A stretch of DNA of 64,000 nt from PNON01 sp964387025 (GTDB lineage Bacteria; Chloroflexota; Anaerolineae; Anaerolineales; Anaerolineaceae), in NCBI GenBank assembly GCA_964387025.1, contig CAYLUZ010000010.1, positions 1 through 64,000 on the forward strand, written 5' to 3'. A program made the translations under genes and the position numbers. The notes beneath the pieces are model-generated. The model saw only the letters and a list, made by a program, of their open reading frames with translations. It ran no database searches and was not told the origin of the DNA. The first letter of the stretch is position 1, and each line of letters begins with the position of its first letter. Shown piece by piece: positions 63,451 to 64,000 of the stretch.

Positions 63451-64000
63451 ATGAAAGAGAACTTCTTTACCAGAACCAGATTAATTATCATCCTTTCGAT
63501 AATACTCGTATTTTCCTTCACCCTGACAAGCATCATCAGTTACAACGTTACCCGCAGAGTAGTTGCACAGAGTTCAAAGACAGAAGTGCTGCCTTTGATC
63601 AGCAACAATATCTACTCGGAGATTCAGCAAGTTCTGATCAACCCGGTCAACAATTCCTCGGTTATGGCCAATGATGAGTTTCTAATCGATTGGGTATTGT
63701 CCGGTGAAAAGAATCCCTATGAAGTCGTTCGTTATTTGAAGCGGATAAAAGAAAAATATAATTATTTCAGTTCTTTCTTCGTCTCAGAAAATACCGGTAA
63801 TTACTATTATTATGATGGTATCCTGAAGACGATCAGTACAACGGACCCACATGATGTCTGGTATTACGATTTTGTAAATAAGAATACTCCTTTTACCCTT
63901 GATGTAGATAAAGATGAAGCCACCGCCGGGACGATAACAGTATTTATCAACCATCGCCTCGAAGGTCCTGATGGCAAATTGTTGGGAGTAACCGGAATTG
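63451..64000 (+). CDS. Membrane sensor protein with extracellular Cache-type domain, partial
   Basis: Open to the window end, at least 183 residues. A cytoplasmic start (MKENFFTRTR), one membrane helix (about 10-32), then an extracellular segment starting with a long helix (VVAQSSKTEVLPLISNN). The YNYFSSFFVSENTGNYYYYDG block, split at its Gly, matches dCache sensor domains of histidine kinases and diguanylate cyclases. The output domain is outside the window, so kinase, cyclase and methyl-accepting types are all possible. GGTGAGGT precedes the ATG. Confidence 0.82.
   Translation, partial: MKENFFTRTRLIIILSIILVFSFTLTSIISYNVTRRVVAQSSKTEVLPLISNNIYSEIQQVLINPVNNSSVMANDEFLIDWVLSGEKNPYEVVRYLKRIKEKYNYFSSFFVSENTGNYYYYDGILKTISTTDPHDVWYYDFVNKNTPFTLDVDKDEATAGTITVFINHRLEGPDGKLLGVTGI

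Overview
The window reads as chromosome of an anaerobic member of the Chloroflexota, most likely class Anaerolineae. This is inferred from the gene mix and not from a marker gene: many lipoproteins with Thr/Pro-rich linkers after the lipobox, an NBR1-type Ig-like lipoprotein, a DHH-CBS-tRNA nucleotidyltransferase fusion, an oxygen-sensitive Hyb-type [NiFe] hydrogenase and molybdenum/tungsten functions. There is no rRNA, no CRISPR array, no prophage, and only one insertion element (a lone TnpB).

Region 1 (1-12.7 kb) is redox and one-carbon metabolism. A molybdenum-hydroxylase 2Fe-2S subunit runs off the left edge. Next comes a complete hybOABCD-order operon on the minus strand. In the large subunit gene hybC the codon for the second Cys of the N-terminal RICGVC motif is an in-frame TGA. 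A 6-bp stem with a 5-nt loop follows at a distance that suits a bacterial SECIS element. The enzyme may therefore carry selenocysteine at the bridging-ligand position, which is not where known [NiFeSe] hydrogenases carry it. Upstream lie a CobW-type GTPase and a URO-D-type methyltransferase fused to a thioredoxin-like domain. Their promoter is near consensus and carries a palindromic operator, and a LacI regulator is divergently transcribed next to it. A GntR-type regulator with a binding-protein-like domain and an M29-type aminopeptidase follow.

Region 2 (12.7-26.3 kb) is mostly cell-envelope and secreted proteins: a 25-residue Lys/Asp peptide gene with its own promoter, ribosome-binding site and terminator; a secreted Gly/Arg-rich protein; a YCF48-like lipoprotein; DinB with a phosphatase; tRNA-Thr(CGT); a 1005-residue protein with thrombospondin type 3 repeats and its lipoprotein partner; an NBR1-type lipoprotein; a membrane sulfatase-like enzyme; and the TnpB element.

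Region 3 (26.3-54.8 kb) is mainly housekeeping: udk, a VTT-domain protein, an M20 peptidase, a C39/LysM protein, rsmG, recF, def, a cNMP-binding/PH membrane protein, clpC, an AI-2E-family exporter, an FHA protein, a PIG-L deacetylase, an EF-G-2-like GTPase and PPK2. Two clusters stand out. One is a WtpA/WtpB-like tungstate/molybdate transporter without its ATPase, next to a lipoprotein of three repeated molybdopterin-binding-fold domains. The other is an E1-like enzyme with a rhodanese domain, next to two different MoaD-like proteins that both end in Gly-Gly. Together with the Mo-hydroxylase subunit they suggest active Mo/W cofactor metabolism.

Region 4 (54.8-64 kb) is an AT-rich, loosely packed accessory stretch on the plus strand: a CPBP protease, small membrane proteins, two isoprenylcysteine-methyltransferase-like proteins, a DUF1295 steroid-reductase-like protein, an alpha/beta hydrolase whose open frame extends upstream without a start codon, a repeat lipoprotein, a GNAT-like protein and the start of a sensor protein that leaves the window.
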